Shown: piece by piece, positions 12,518 to 21,954 of the stretch
Position numbering within the stretch: position 1 is the first letter of the stretch
Layout: every line of letters begins with the position of its first letter
Source: Charina bottae
Lineage: Eukaryota > Chordata > Lepidosauria > Squamata > Charinaidae
Direction: 5' to 3'
Assembly (NCBI GenBank): GCA_023362775.1
Contig: JALMGJ010000002.1
Location: 57,258,914 to 57,322,913, forward strand
Length of the DNA: 64,000 nucleotides
Notes under the pieces: generated by a model
The model's input: the letters and a program-made list of their open reading frames with translations, nothing else
Told to the model about the DNA's origin: nothing
Database searches by the model: none
Program-made: the position numbers and the translations under genes

Positions 12518-12531
12518 AGAATTTCTATTCT

Positions 12532-13049
12532 CTTTGCAGGATCATTCTGTGTCTTCAAAAAGTGCAGCATTTCATCCCACCCCTGATTTATTTCAGACTC
12601 TACATTGTTTCATCTTAGCTCCTTCAGCATTTCTTATGGGATTTCTCTTTTATCATCTCCATGGTTCTCCTGTGGATCTTTTCTATGATTTCCTTTTCTA
12701 AAAAATGGGTACTTTAGGCTGAATATGGCCTCAACAGTTGACCCAAGACTATACAGTCTTTTCACTTGACTGCTATATTCCCAATTTTCTGAATATGGTT
12801 CTATTTGACATTTTGAATGCTTTCAAATTGAAGAGTTGGCAAGAGAAAGGAGTGACTTTGTAAAGATTAGCCAGTGGCTTTTTGATTCATAAGGCCTGCA
12901 ATAATCTTTTAACATACCTTTTTAGTAACATACCTTGTTATGCTCTAGTTGAATTACAACAGATTTTTAAGGTTATGAATGTGAAAAAAAATGACAATAG
13001 CTGACTACAGCAGATTAAAATAGTAGTAATAGTAATAATACTAGAGCAA
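12532..13049. other. No gene seen
   Basis: Unclassified AT-rich DNA with no recognisable repeat family. Confidence 0.55.
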
Positions 13050-13310
13050 TCCAGCAGGAGAGGCACACTGTTGGTCCAATTGGTTCAAGAATGTCATCTT
13101 GTAGTATCCTGTTTTTCTATCACAGCATCTGTCTTTGGAACATCATACCCCCAAGATATGATTGGCTCCAACCCTGCCAGCTTTTTGGAAAGCCTTGAAG
13201 AGGAGCTGGATGTATCCCCTGGCATGGGGGTTGAGTGTTGTGGGGGGGACCCAAGAAGTTGTGTTTTTACTTATTGTAGATTGGTTTCTTACTTTGGTGG
13301 TATGTATGTA

Positions 13311-13341
<31 letters not shown>

Positions 13342-13400
13342 TTGTATTGGTTTTTATGTTTTCATTTTATTTTTATACATTGTTAGCTACCCAGAGTCAT
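13050..13400 (+). mobile_element. L2-type LINE 3' end, old, with internal (GT)n
   Basis: Conceptual translation of 13071-13260 with small frame changes matches the C-terminus of the L2 copies here. QECHLVV, then SVFGTSYPQD, then FWKALKRSWMYPLAWG parallel RECHMVG, ALWNTLPPEL and FRKDLKTWFCHLAWEG of the copy ending at 38998. It ends with GTTAGCTACCCAGAGT, a divergent version of the L2 3' hairpin. A (TATG)n/(TG)n tract lies at 13303-13341 and an (AACAC)n-like tract at 13411-13452. It is an old truncated copy. Confidence 0.65.
13303..13341 (+). repeat. (TATG)n(TG)n microsatellite
   Basis: TATG repeats continue into a TG dinucleotide run of about 28 bases. Confidence 0.95.
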
Positions 13401-13410
13401 TTCCTTAACA

Positions 13411-13452
13411 CAACACATATCACATCACAACACAACACAACACAACACAACA
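13411..13452 (+). repeat. (CACAA)n microsatellite
   Basis: Pentanucleotide ACACA-type repeats, somewhat irregular at the left end. Confidence 0.9.
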
Positions 13453-14769
13453 TGAGGTGTTTTACACTGAGAGAAAGAGTTGATCCACATTCCTCCATAT
13501 TGTTACCATTGGCTTCCAGAGCTTCAGAGCAAAATCTCTCCCAGTTGTCAGAAGATGACAAAGATTAAAATTGGGACATTTTGCATGCAGTGAATATGCT
13601 TTGCTAATGAGCTATGGACCTTTGTGAGAAGTCTGGCTTCAACTTAATGCTTTAAATAACTGAATTATTTAGGCAGGCTGGATTTATTTAGAAGTCTTTT
13701 CATAGCAGAGCTGTGCATTCCATACCATAATCAGTTGTGATTCTATATAATCCTGCTGAAAACTGTGATGCATAACTTTATTCTGAGTGGGTGTTTGTTG
13801 AATTGATAGTTGGGAAATGCACTTAATTGTGGGGGGTGCAAGGACCACAGGAAATGGGATGATGAGGCAGATGAGCAAGGCTGCAATTTTTCATTTCTTC
13901 ACAGTTTGGGGGGAGTGGGATTTTTTTAAAAAAAATCTGTTATACTTCTTGCAACAGCAATGGGGAAAACAATACAACTGGTTGCAGTAGGGGGAATGAC
14001 TGATATCCAACATCATGTGTGAAAAGTGTGCAGATGTTTATTTTGTCATAATCACATTTGTTTGGAACCTACAGTCAACTTTAATTATGAAGTATAGTCT
14101 GATACCATTTAATATATACTAGTATATTTAGTCCTACATGAGCATCATCTAATTAGTTTCATTAAATTAAGCAATGTATAAATAACTGGTTCACTTTTTC
14201 CCTCTCTCTTTTGAAAAAGATGTCATATTCCTGTTCAGCCCCTAACTTTTCTTTTATTAAGTTCCAAATGTTCATGTGAGAGATTCTCAACTCAACAGCT
14301 AGTTCTCAAGCTGTTCTGCATTAAAATTAGCATGAAGACTTTCTGTAACTTCAAATCAATGAATATGATTTAGGTGAAGTGTTAATTTGTTTGCCATCTA
14401 GATTTTTTTGTCCCTGCTCTTGCAAATAAATTATTATTGTATATTTAAAACAAGAGTCCATGCAGCTTGTTTTAAAAATGTCTCACATTGATGCATTTGG
14501 TTATAGCTAACAGTTTAACACTGAAGAGAAAAGGAACAAAGGAAAAAGCACCATGAGGTTGTAGGGCTGGCTTTTTCTCAGTTCTTTCATATAGATCTTA
14601 GATTAACAACATTTTGCCCTTGAAAAGCAAAGGTTTAAAAAAATGTTCTGCTTTGTTATACATTTATAAGTATGCAATAAGTTGCATGCTTATAACCATG
14701 TTTTGCATCTTAAGGTCCTGATAAACCAAGCAATTGACAATGTGTTCCTATGATTATCTTATGCTAGGT
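13453..14769. other. No gene seen
   Basis: Unclassified AT-rich DNA. The reverse frame 13684-13878 shows no domain. Confidence 0.55.
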
Positions 14770-14896
14770 CAGTGTTTCTCAACCTTGGCAACGTTAAGAT
14801 GAGTGGACTTCAACTCCCAGAATTCCACAGCCAACCATGCTGGCTGGGGAATTCTGGGAGTTCACATCTTAAAATTTCCAAGGTTGAGAAACACTG
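14770..14896. mobile_element. hAT-type palindromic MITE
   Basis: A 127-bp element that is one long imperfect palindrome. It begins CAGTGTTTCTCAACCTTGG and ends with the reverse complement, CCAAGGTTGAGAAACACTG. The arms meet near a CATGCTGGCTGG centre. Flanking octamers TGCTAGGT and TGCTATGC agree at 6 of 8 positions, as expected of an aged hAT duplication. It has no coding capacity and would have needed a hAT transposase supplied in trans. Confidence 0.85.
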
Positions 14897-15296
14897 TGCT
14901 ATGCTGAAGTGGATGTTTCTTCCCTATAAGGTCTGAAGTGTGGCTGAGAAATAAGGATGAGAATGCAAAAATAAGGAAAACTCTTGCTGAAAATTTACCA
15001 GATTATACTGGTAAATTCTGAAACATTTGGAAACCATGGTCCCTATTTAGTGACAACCTAATTCCTGCTTCAGTTTGCTGAACTGCATCTTTCCTAGCAA
15101 TGCTCAATTCTTGGAATCCTCCAGTAATTTCTTGCAGTTTTCCCCACATTTAAATATTGTTTGTTCATGGTCCTGGTTTTTCCTTCCTTTCTTGCTTCCT
15201 CCCTATTGGGATTTGTATAATACCCAGAATTTACAAGTAGATTAATTAGCCAGGTGAGAGGCATTAAGTTCTGCAAGTCATTCTATTAGCAGCCAT
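14897..15296. other. No gene seen
   Basis: Unclassified DNA between the MITE and the possible LTR. Confidence 0.5.
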
Positions 15297-15591
15297 TGTT
15301 AAAGAATGATGAAAGAAGTGACTCATACTGCAGCTGATATAGTTTAAGCTGGGTGTGGTAGATAATGAATTTGACCTATAATGTGATTGGTCAATTTAAG
15401 TATATAAGCAGAGGAGCTCTGGTGTTCACTCTCTTCTTGATACTATCTTCATTATCATCTGTATCTGTTGGACGTTATTGGACTGTGTATTGACTGCGTA
15501 TGTATATAGAGTAAATAGACTATTTTATCTAATCTCTTGTGAGTGTCTGCTTATTCAATAGAACGTATTACTCTGAGGTCTAGAAGGAACA
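15297..15591 (+). mobile_element. Possible LTR, about 295 bp
   Basis: The stretch has promoter-like order: a reverse CCAAT box (GATTGGTCAA, about 15385-15394), then a TATA box (TATATAAG) near 15401, then a possible transcript start and a 3' part. It can be bounded by TGTT at 15297 and AACA at 15588-15591, the usual TG...CA ends of an LTR, and is followed by TTGGCAGCCCC, which could be a primer-binding site. No duplication, second LTR or coding region is visible. It could equally be a host promoter or an unrelated repeat. Confidence 0.3.
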
Positions 15592-15850
15592 TTGGCAGCC
15601 CCAGCGCTGTATACTCTGACACTCCCTCTCTCTAAGTGTGCCTTTTGCGTTCAGCTACAGTTTTCAGGGTGACATGCGGAAAAAGCAGAGCAAATGCCAG
15701 TACAATATGCACTTAAAAATCACAGTCACTTAAACCAACAAAGGCTTAAAAAATATAGAAGTATACCCATGTATAGAAGTTAAAAAGCTTGAAGATATTA
15801 AGTCTTTGCTTGTTTCTCCCCAAATTAACCTACATGGGCAGATTTCCCTG
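15592..15850. other. No gene seen
   Basis: Short unclassified stretch before the reverse-strand L2 copy. Confidence 0.5.
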
Positions 15851-15851
15851 G

Positions 15852-17276
15852 GTAGGATGTTTATTTATTTATTATTTCTCATATTGCTGCACCACCCATC
15901 TTGTAAGCAACTCTGGGCGGTTTACAATTCAGTTAAAATAACAAGAGATTAAAAACTTAAAAACAAATACATCATAGAAATATAAATATGAAATATAAAG
16001 TATAGAAAAATATTTAAAATTCATATAAAATATAAATTATTCGGAGCCACATCACGGCACCAACCACCCCCATGATTGGCTATCCCCCCTCCCACCCCAA
16101 GCAAGGTGGCAAATCCAGGTTTTCACTCCCTTTCAGAAGGCTGGGAGAGTGGGGGCCTGCCTCAAATCTTGGGGTAACATATTCCCCAGGGTGGGGGCCA
16201 TGGCAGAAAAGGCCCTCTTCCTGGACCCTGCCAATCAACAATCTCTCATGGACAAGGACCATAGCATGCCCTCACTGCCTGACTGGGTGGGATGGTTTGA
16301 TTCAATAGGGATGAGTCGGTTCCTCAGATAACCTGGTCCCATGCCATGTAGGGCTTTAAAGGTGATAACCAACACCTTGAATTGGACCCGGAAGCAAACT
16401 GGCACCCAATGCAGCTCGTGCAGCAAAGGTGTTATATGCGCCATCCTTGGGGCTCCTATAACTGCTCGCGTGGCCGCATTCTGAACCAGCTGTAGGTTCC
16501 AGATATTCTTCAAGTATAGCCCCATATAGAGCACGTTGCAGTAGTCTATACGGGAGATGACTAGGGCATGAATGACTGACCGGAGGGCCTCCCGATCCAG
16601 GAAAGGGAGTAGCTGGTGTACAACATGAAGTTGGGCAAAGGCTCCCCTGGCCACAGCTGCCACCTGCTCTTTGAGCAGGAGTCGTGAGTCCAGGAGAACC
16701 CCCAAGTTCCACACTGGATCTGTCTGGGGTAGTGCAACCCCATCCAGAACCAAAGGTGGTAAGTTCCTGGATGCCGAGGAGCCCCCAACCCACAGCCACT
16801 CTGTCTTACCAGGGTTCAGCTGAAGCCTGTTGCTCCCCATCCAGACCTCTACAGCCTCCAGGCACCGAGAGAGGGTGGTCACAGCATCACTTAAGTCACC
16901 CGGGATAGAGATGTATAATTGGGTATCATCAGCATATTGGTGATACCTCATCCCGTGGCAGCAGATGATCTCACCCAGCGGTTTCAAGTAGATGTTAAAA
17001 AGGAGCGGAGACAGTACTGAACCCTGCGGCAGCCCGCAAAGGAGGAGCTGCAGGCCGGATCTCTTGCTCCCTATCAACACCGATTGGGACTGTCCCTGGA
17101 GGAAGGAGGTGAACCAATGCAAAACTGTGCCACCCCACCCCCAACTCCCTGAGCCGAGCCAAAATGATACCATGGTCGATGGTATCGAAAGCCACTGAGA
17201 GGTCAAGAAGAGCAAGGATAGATGTACTTCCCCCATCCTGCTTCTGCCAGAGATCATCCAAAATTGCAACCATCTA
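15852..17276 (-). mobile_element. L2-clade LINE, 5'-truncated
   Basis: A 1.4-kb reverse-strand copy holding the 3' half of the element. At the left it starts with the tail and the complement of the hairpin (CCACCCATC...CTCTGGGCGG, 15893-15920). It ends inside the coding region at a point corresponding to MDDLW in the full copy. It is much less degraded in its coding half than in its 3' untranslated part. No clear target duplication is visible, which is common for this clade. Confidence 0.85.
16235..17276 (-). pseudogene. L2 reverse transcriptase, C-terminal half
   Basis: The main frame covers motif B ([20 protein letters not shown]), motif C ([14 protein letters not shown]) and the C-terminal region (LVLDGVALPQTD, LVISRIDYCNVLYMGL, LHWVPVCFRVQFKVLVITFK). 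Motif A (LLDLSVAFDTIDHG) lies upstream in another frame between about 17270 and 16995, so at least one frameshift separates motif A from B. Everything upstream, including the endonuclease, is missing. The frame runs to 16235 with a plausible C-terminus, but the copy is dead. Confidence 0.9.
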
Positions 17277-18300
17277 TGTTCCATAGATTTTGGGGAGAAT
17301 GCAATTGAGAAGCTCACCCCTAAGAACTATGTCACCTTGAATTGCTTCATTTGTTGCAGCATAATGCAAAGCGGCTTGAAAATTGTTGCAGCATAATACC
17401 CAGATGGTAAATTCATTAACCCAGTTTAATTTAGAAATGAAGAGGCTTCCAAGAAATGAAGCTGTCTCTTTTAAGCATATGGTCCTATGATGTGCAAAGT
17501 GTGGGTCAGTAGCAACTAAACAGTTTGAGAGGAAAGAACCCCACTAATAAGACTGGACCAGGAAATCAACTCTACAGGAAGTCTAAAACTATTTTTATTG
17601 AGACCAGCTATAATAACAGAATCTTGCAAGTCTGATTGTGTTGTGCTCCCTCCTCCTTCAGTAAATTTGGGAAGTATCTTCCCTAATTTATCTGGACATT
17701 CTTCCCTAAACGTTATCTGGACATTCTGGACATAGACAATGTTTTACCCCTTGTTGCTTTGGCAATGGCACTTGCATGTGTCTGTCAAGGTCATCTTCCA
17801 TACTTTCTACAGTAAGCTTCCATGGCTGGGGGTAGACTCACACCTGGGCCACCTTGCATGTGTTCAACTACAGAACTTATTGCTCATAATTTTCATAGTT
17901 TTGAGGGCTATGTTTTAGTTCAAAAGTAGGATTGTCATCAGCGTGTCATCTTTACCATTCGTAAAAGGCGGTCTTAGAACTGTATCATATCTTGTAGAGT
18001 GCCATTGGGGTGACCCAAGGGATGCACGAGATGCCCATACCACAAGAGCATAGACTGATTCCGCTACCAATGGATATGTTAGACATGCCTATCATGTTCC
18101 ATATGCAGTAAATGACATGTGAATATAAGACGTGCACTGAAAGGCTTGGTCATTCTCAGTTTGGCATGTTTCATTTTACTATTTCATTGGATACTTCAGA
18201 TACAGCTTGGAAGAAATAGTGAAATTAGCAGATGATCTGATTTAGGAAAAAAATGCAACATTTGTCAATATTAAGGCAACTTCCATCATTGCTGTACCTT
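17277..18300. other. No gene seen
   Basis: Unclassified DNA with no recognisable family or coding motif. Confidence 0.55.
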
Positions 18301-18310
18301 TGAAGATAAT

Positions 18311-18344
<34 letters not shown>

Positions 18345-18517
18345 TATCATCATCATCATCATCCAGATACCACTATAAGCACCAAATAAAATTACAAATA
18401 TGTGTGTTAATTAAGTGTATTAAGTGTAAATCATCATCATCATCATCATCATCCAGATACCACTATAAGCACCAAATAAAATTACAAATATGTGTGTTAA
18501 TTAAGTGTATTAAGTGT

Positions 18518-18562
<45 letters not shown>

Positions 18563-18616
18563 TACCACTATAAGCACCAAATAAAATTACAAATATGTGT
18601 GTTAATTAAGTGTATT
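18311..18616 (+). repeat. Minisatellite with embedded (ATC)n, three units
   Basis: Three tandem units of about 118, 90 and 98 bp. Each has a variable ATC tract followed by a nearly invariant block of about 70 bases beginning CCAGATACCACTATAAGC and ending GTTAATTAAGTGTATT. The ATC tracts hold about 17, 8 and 12 triplets; the first has one TTATC interruption. Unit boundaries lie near 18429 and 18519. Confidence 0.95.
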
Positions 18617-19151
18617 TAGAATTTCGTATCATTGTTTTATATTATTGGCAATTCAGAACATCAGTTTGAACTGATGATCCTTTTTCTGATGTCATTATTT
18701 CAATAAGATGTTAGACAAACATCTGTTGGAGTTACTATCTCTTTGTATTTCTTGCCCCTGGCAAGCAATTAGCTGCACAATCATCCAGTAGATCCCAATA
18801 CATTTTCTCTTAGGAAAAAAAAAAGTTAAAATGGTATGTCAATTTCAGATAAACTAAAATCTTCTGTATTTGAAAAGTACTTGTATCCAAAATCAAATAA
18901 CATACACTGGATTTTTCTCCGTATTATTTATTTTGTTTCCAAAAGTAATATATATGAAAAAACCAACACTTGCAACAAAATATGGAACTATTTAGAATAC
19001 AAGCTATTCAATTCTCTCTCCCTTCCATATTGCTCTTTTTAATTTATCTTTGGTTGGTTAGCATTTATTGTTCTTAGCATGCTCAATTGTTATTTGCCTG
19101 GGTTTAGAGCTGTCCTTTTGTTTTGCTTTTTTCCTCATTTTGGCTGAGATG
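18617..19151. other. No gene seen
   Basis: AT-rich unclassified DNA. The frame 18836-19042 shows no domain. Confidence 0.55.
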
Positions 19152-19153
19152 TA

Positions 19154-19559
19154 CAGGTAGTCCTCGCTTAATGACCATTTGTTTAGCAACAGTTCGGACA
19201 TACAACGGTGCTGAAAAAAACAACTTATGACCGGTCTTCACACTTACATCGCAGTGTCCCCACGCTCATGTGATCACGATTTGGGTGCTTGGCAACCAGT
19301 TTGCATTTACGACTGTCACAGTGTCCCATGATCATGCGATCACAATTTTTGACCTTCCCAGCCAGCTTCCGGCAACCAAAATCAATGGAGAACCGTGTGA
19401 TTTACTTAATGACCACATGGTTTGCTTTATGACTGAGGTGATTCACTTAACAACCACTGCAATAAAGGTCGTAAAATCGGATTGGATTCGCTGAATGACC
19501 ACTTCTCTTAGCAACCAAAATCCTGGTCCCAGTTGTGGTCGTTAAGCAAGGACTACCTG
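19154..19559. mobile_element. Tigger/mariner-type MITE, copy 1
   Basis: A 406-bp non-autonomous DNA transposon. Ends are inverted repeats CAGGTAGTCCTCGCTTAA and TTAAGCAAGGACTACCTG, flanked by TA at 19152-19153 and 19560-19561. TA duplication and these termini fit the Tc1/mariner-pogo (Tigger) group. There is no transposase frame. A second copy lies at 29231-29632 in the same orientation. Confidence 0.85.
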
Positions 19560-19561
19560 TA

Positions 19562-20719
19562 TACTGGATGTATCCATGTCTCATCCCCTATACATTTGAT
19601 TGTTTGATTTCTCTGTTGACGTATATAGGCAGCTTTTGGTTCTGCTCCTTGGGGCCATTTTAAAATGCTTTCTCAGTGTGAAGAGGGAAATTAAATTCGA
19701 GCTCCATTCTACATTTTAAAAAAATATCTTGGTATTTCTCCCTTTCCTGTTCCTATCATTCCATTCTAACCCCCCTCCTCTTCTGTTTATTAGCTTTGTC
19801 CTCAGTCATCTGTGCTTCTTTGTTATGTAGCAACTTGTTTATATAATTTTGACTGCCTGTTCTATTTTCCTTCCCAAAATATATTTTTGCATATATGGAA
19901 ACATGTCTACTAATCTCTCTGTCTTTGAAATGGATGGTATGGTTTTGGTTCTAGCTCCATGATCCTCACAATGAATATCACGAACCTCGTAATGAATATT
20001 AACATATCAATGTATAAATTGAAAATGATTTTTCAACTGATACAATTGGAAGAATAATCAGGAGAGTGGAAATGCTGCCAAGGCTTCCTACATTTTTAGC
20101 TTACTGTTTGGCATACTTCCTACTTTATTTCTCCTTCCCTTCGTAAATCAAACGCTGCATGGTTTATGCTGAGACTAATATCTTTTATGGTCCCTCTGGA
20201 GCTCCAAGGATCATGATTATGAATTCTTATTATATGTGAGTTCATTGGTTCCCATTAAACAACAATATGGGTGGAATTAGTGCTAGACAAATGATGCCAA
20301 GCCCACATCACCTATGCATGAACAATTGATGAGTTTTGTTCCAGCTGCTTGGCAAAGATTCTAGACTGAAGGAACAGCATGCTCAAACAGCTGCAAAAAA
20401 ACCAAAAATTTGGGACATAAGATCAGATCCTGAATGTATGCCAATTGTATGCCAATGGTGAGTGGATCCAGAAAACTCAAAGTGATTGGGGCCACCAGTT
20501 TTTCTCTGAATCCCTTTCCTTTTCCTTTCTTTCCTTTCATACACTTTTCTCTCTCATTCCTTCCTCATCTAACAAGTGGTCAGGAAAGGAACAATTCATT
20601 TTAACTGAAAGACTGAAGTTGTTTTGAAAGCTGCAAATTGGATTGCAGATTATCCACCCATGTAATAAACCAGACCAAAGCACAGAACACTTTCCCTTTT
20701 TCAATTGGTTTGATCCTGT
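19562..20719. other. No gene seen
   Basis: Unclassified DNA without recognisable coding or repeat motifs. Confidence 0.55.
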
Positions 20720-20725
20720 TTCTAC

Positions 20726-20810
20726 ATTAAATTTTATTTATTTATTTATTTACAGTATTTCTTTATTTTTATCCCACCTTTAAATTATTGTGGTTATTTT
20801 AAACACATAA
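20726..20810 (-). mobile_element. Possible L2-type 3' tail
   Basis: (ATTT)n at 20726-20750 followed by TTTTATCCCACCTTTAAATTAT resembles the reversed tail of the L2/SINE 3' ends seen elsewhere in this window. It is too short to be sure. Confidence 0.3.
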
Positions 20811-20835
20811 TAGCATGTAAATAATCTTTAACCTG

Positions 20836-21118
20836 TGGCTGTTGTGGGTCTTCCGGGCTGTGTGGCCGTGTTCTGGAAGTTGTGGTTCCTAACGTTTCGC
20901 CAGCATCTGTGGCCAGCATCTTCAGAGGGCAGGAGCACAGATAGAAGCAAAATCTCTGTGCCCAGGTAGAGTGACAATGTTCTATTTATAGAGCTAAATT
21001 ATAGGAGATTAGGTGGGGTTTTTTTGTTGTGTTGAAATGTTAACGAGTGGCTGATGAGCGTGATTAGCATGTTCATTGTGAGAAGTTGAACTCCGGCCGT
21101 GAAAGCCTTCGACAATAC
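20836..21118 (-). mobile_element. Penelope-like element (family A), 283-bp short form, 13-bp TSD
   Basis: Reverse-strand insertion between perfect repeats AATCTTTAACCTG at 20823-20835 and 21119-21131. On the minus strand it opens GTATTGTCGAAGGCTTTCAC, a typical 5' terminal sequence of vertebrate PLEs, and closes with the same terminal repeat as the copy at 12065-12517. It has no coding sequence, so it is either a solo terminal repeat or an internally deleted element. A hammerhead-like core lies at 20894-20925. Confidence 0.8.
20894..20925 (-). ncRNA. Hammerhead-ribozyme-like core (PLE family A)
   Basis: Minus-strand CTGAAGA (20919-20925) and GAAAC (20894-20898) match the two conserved hammerhead strands. 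Stem II would be GCUGG with CUGGC, which pairs only with two G-U wobbles, so it is weaker than the copy at 12124-12155. Confidence 0.5.
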
Positions 21119-21131
21119 AATCTTTAACCTG

Positions 21132-21953
21132 CTTTCTTAAAATATTCCTTTTTTTAAACAGTTTTAACATGTTGAGTGCTGTAATACTATATTTAATGAA
21201 TTACAACATCAGAGGGATAGCCACATTCTTATTCCCATATATCAGGATTCATAAAAATAAAATATATCAAGCTTGCTTCACTCTGATTGTTGGTTGTCTT
21301 CAGCTTTATATTGTTTGGCAACAACTTCTTGTGAGTTACTACCTATCCTTATCCTCACACATCAGTGTCTGCATAGAAAGAATATGTTTTTCAATCTTGA
21401 ACAATGACTCAGCTGTACAGGACAATTGGACCTTCCTAGACAAGAGGCTAGTATTAAAATAATTTTACCACAGTGACTGATAAGAGGAGGCAGCCAGTTC
21501 TGGAGAAATAGCATGCCTATGTTAAAAATAATTTAGGCATGGAAGAAAATAAACATGTGGCCTGAAGTGCTATAAATAATTGATGAATTGAAAAATAGAG
21601 AAAGAAAGTAAATAGACTTAGAGAAGGAAAATAAAAATGAGCACCGAAGTTACCTATTCCCTGGCAAGATCGCTATCTAAGTGCCTTGCTTCAGAATTGT
21701 CTCTGCATAAGGTTTTGTTTCTGTCTGAAGATGTGGGATTTAGAGCAGTTCTTAAGAAATCTCCTTTAAGACTAAGCAGCATGAATATACCTGGAGCCTC
21801 TCGACTTCTTATCTTAGATTACCTGACAGTGGCAGCCCTTTAGATAGATAGCAAAAATTGGCCAGGATTTGAGAATGAAGTATTTTATTAGGAATGCGGA
21901 TTTTACTTTAATTATTAATTAATTAAGTAAGTATTTAAATAAATATGGTTCAC
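21132..21953. other. No gene seen
   Basis: Unclassified DNA. Forward frames 21169-21462 and 21637-21843 show no domain I recognise. Confidence 0.55.
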
Positions 21954-21954
21954 A

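Noticed and set aside
18311..18616. Regular repeats that could suggest a CRISPR array
   Set aside because: Units are directly tandem with a simple-sequence variable part, no unique spacers, and the genome is clearly eukaryotic.
18404..18619. Serine-rich 71-codon frame
   Set aside because: Translation of the (ATC)n-bearing minisatellite in one phase.
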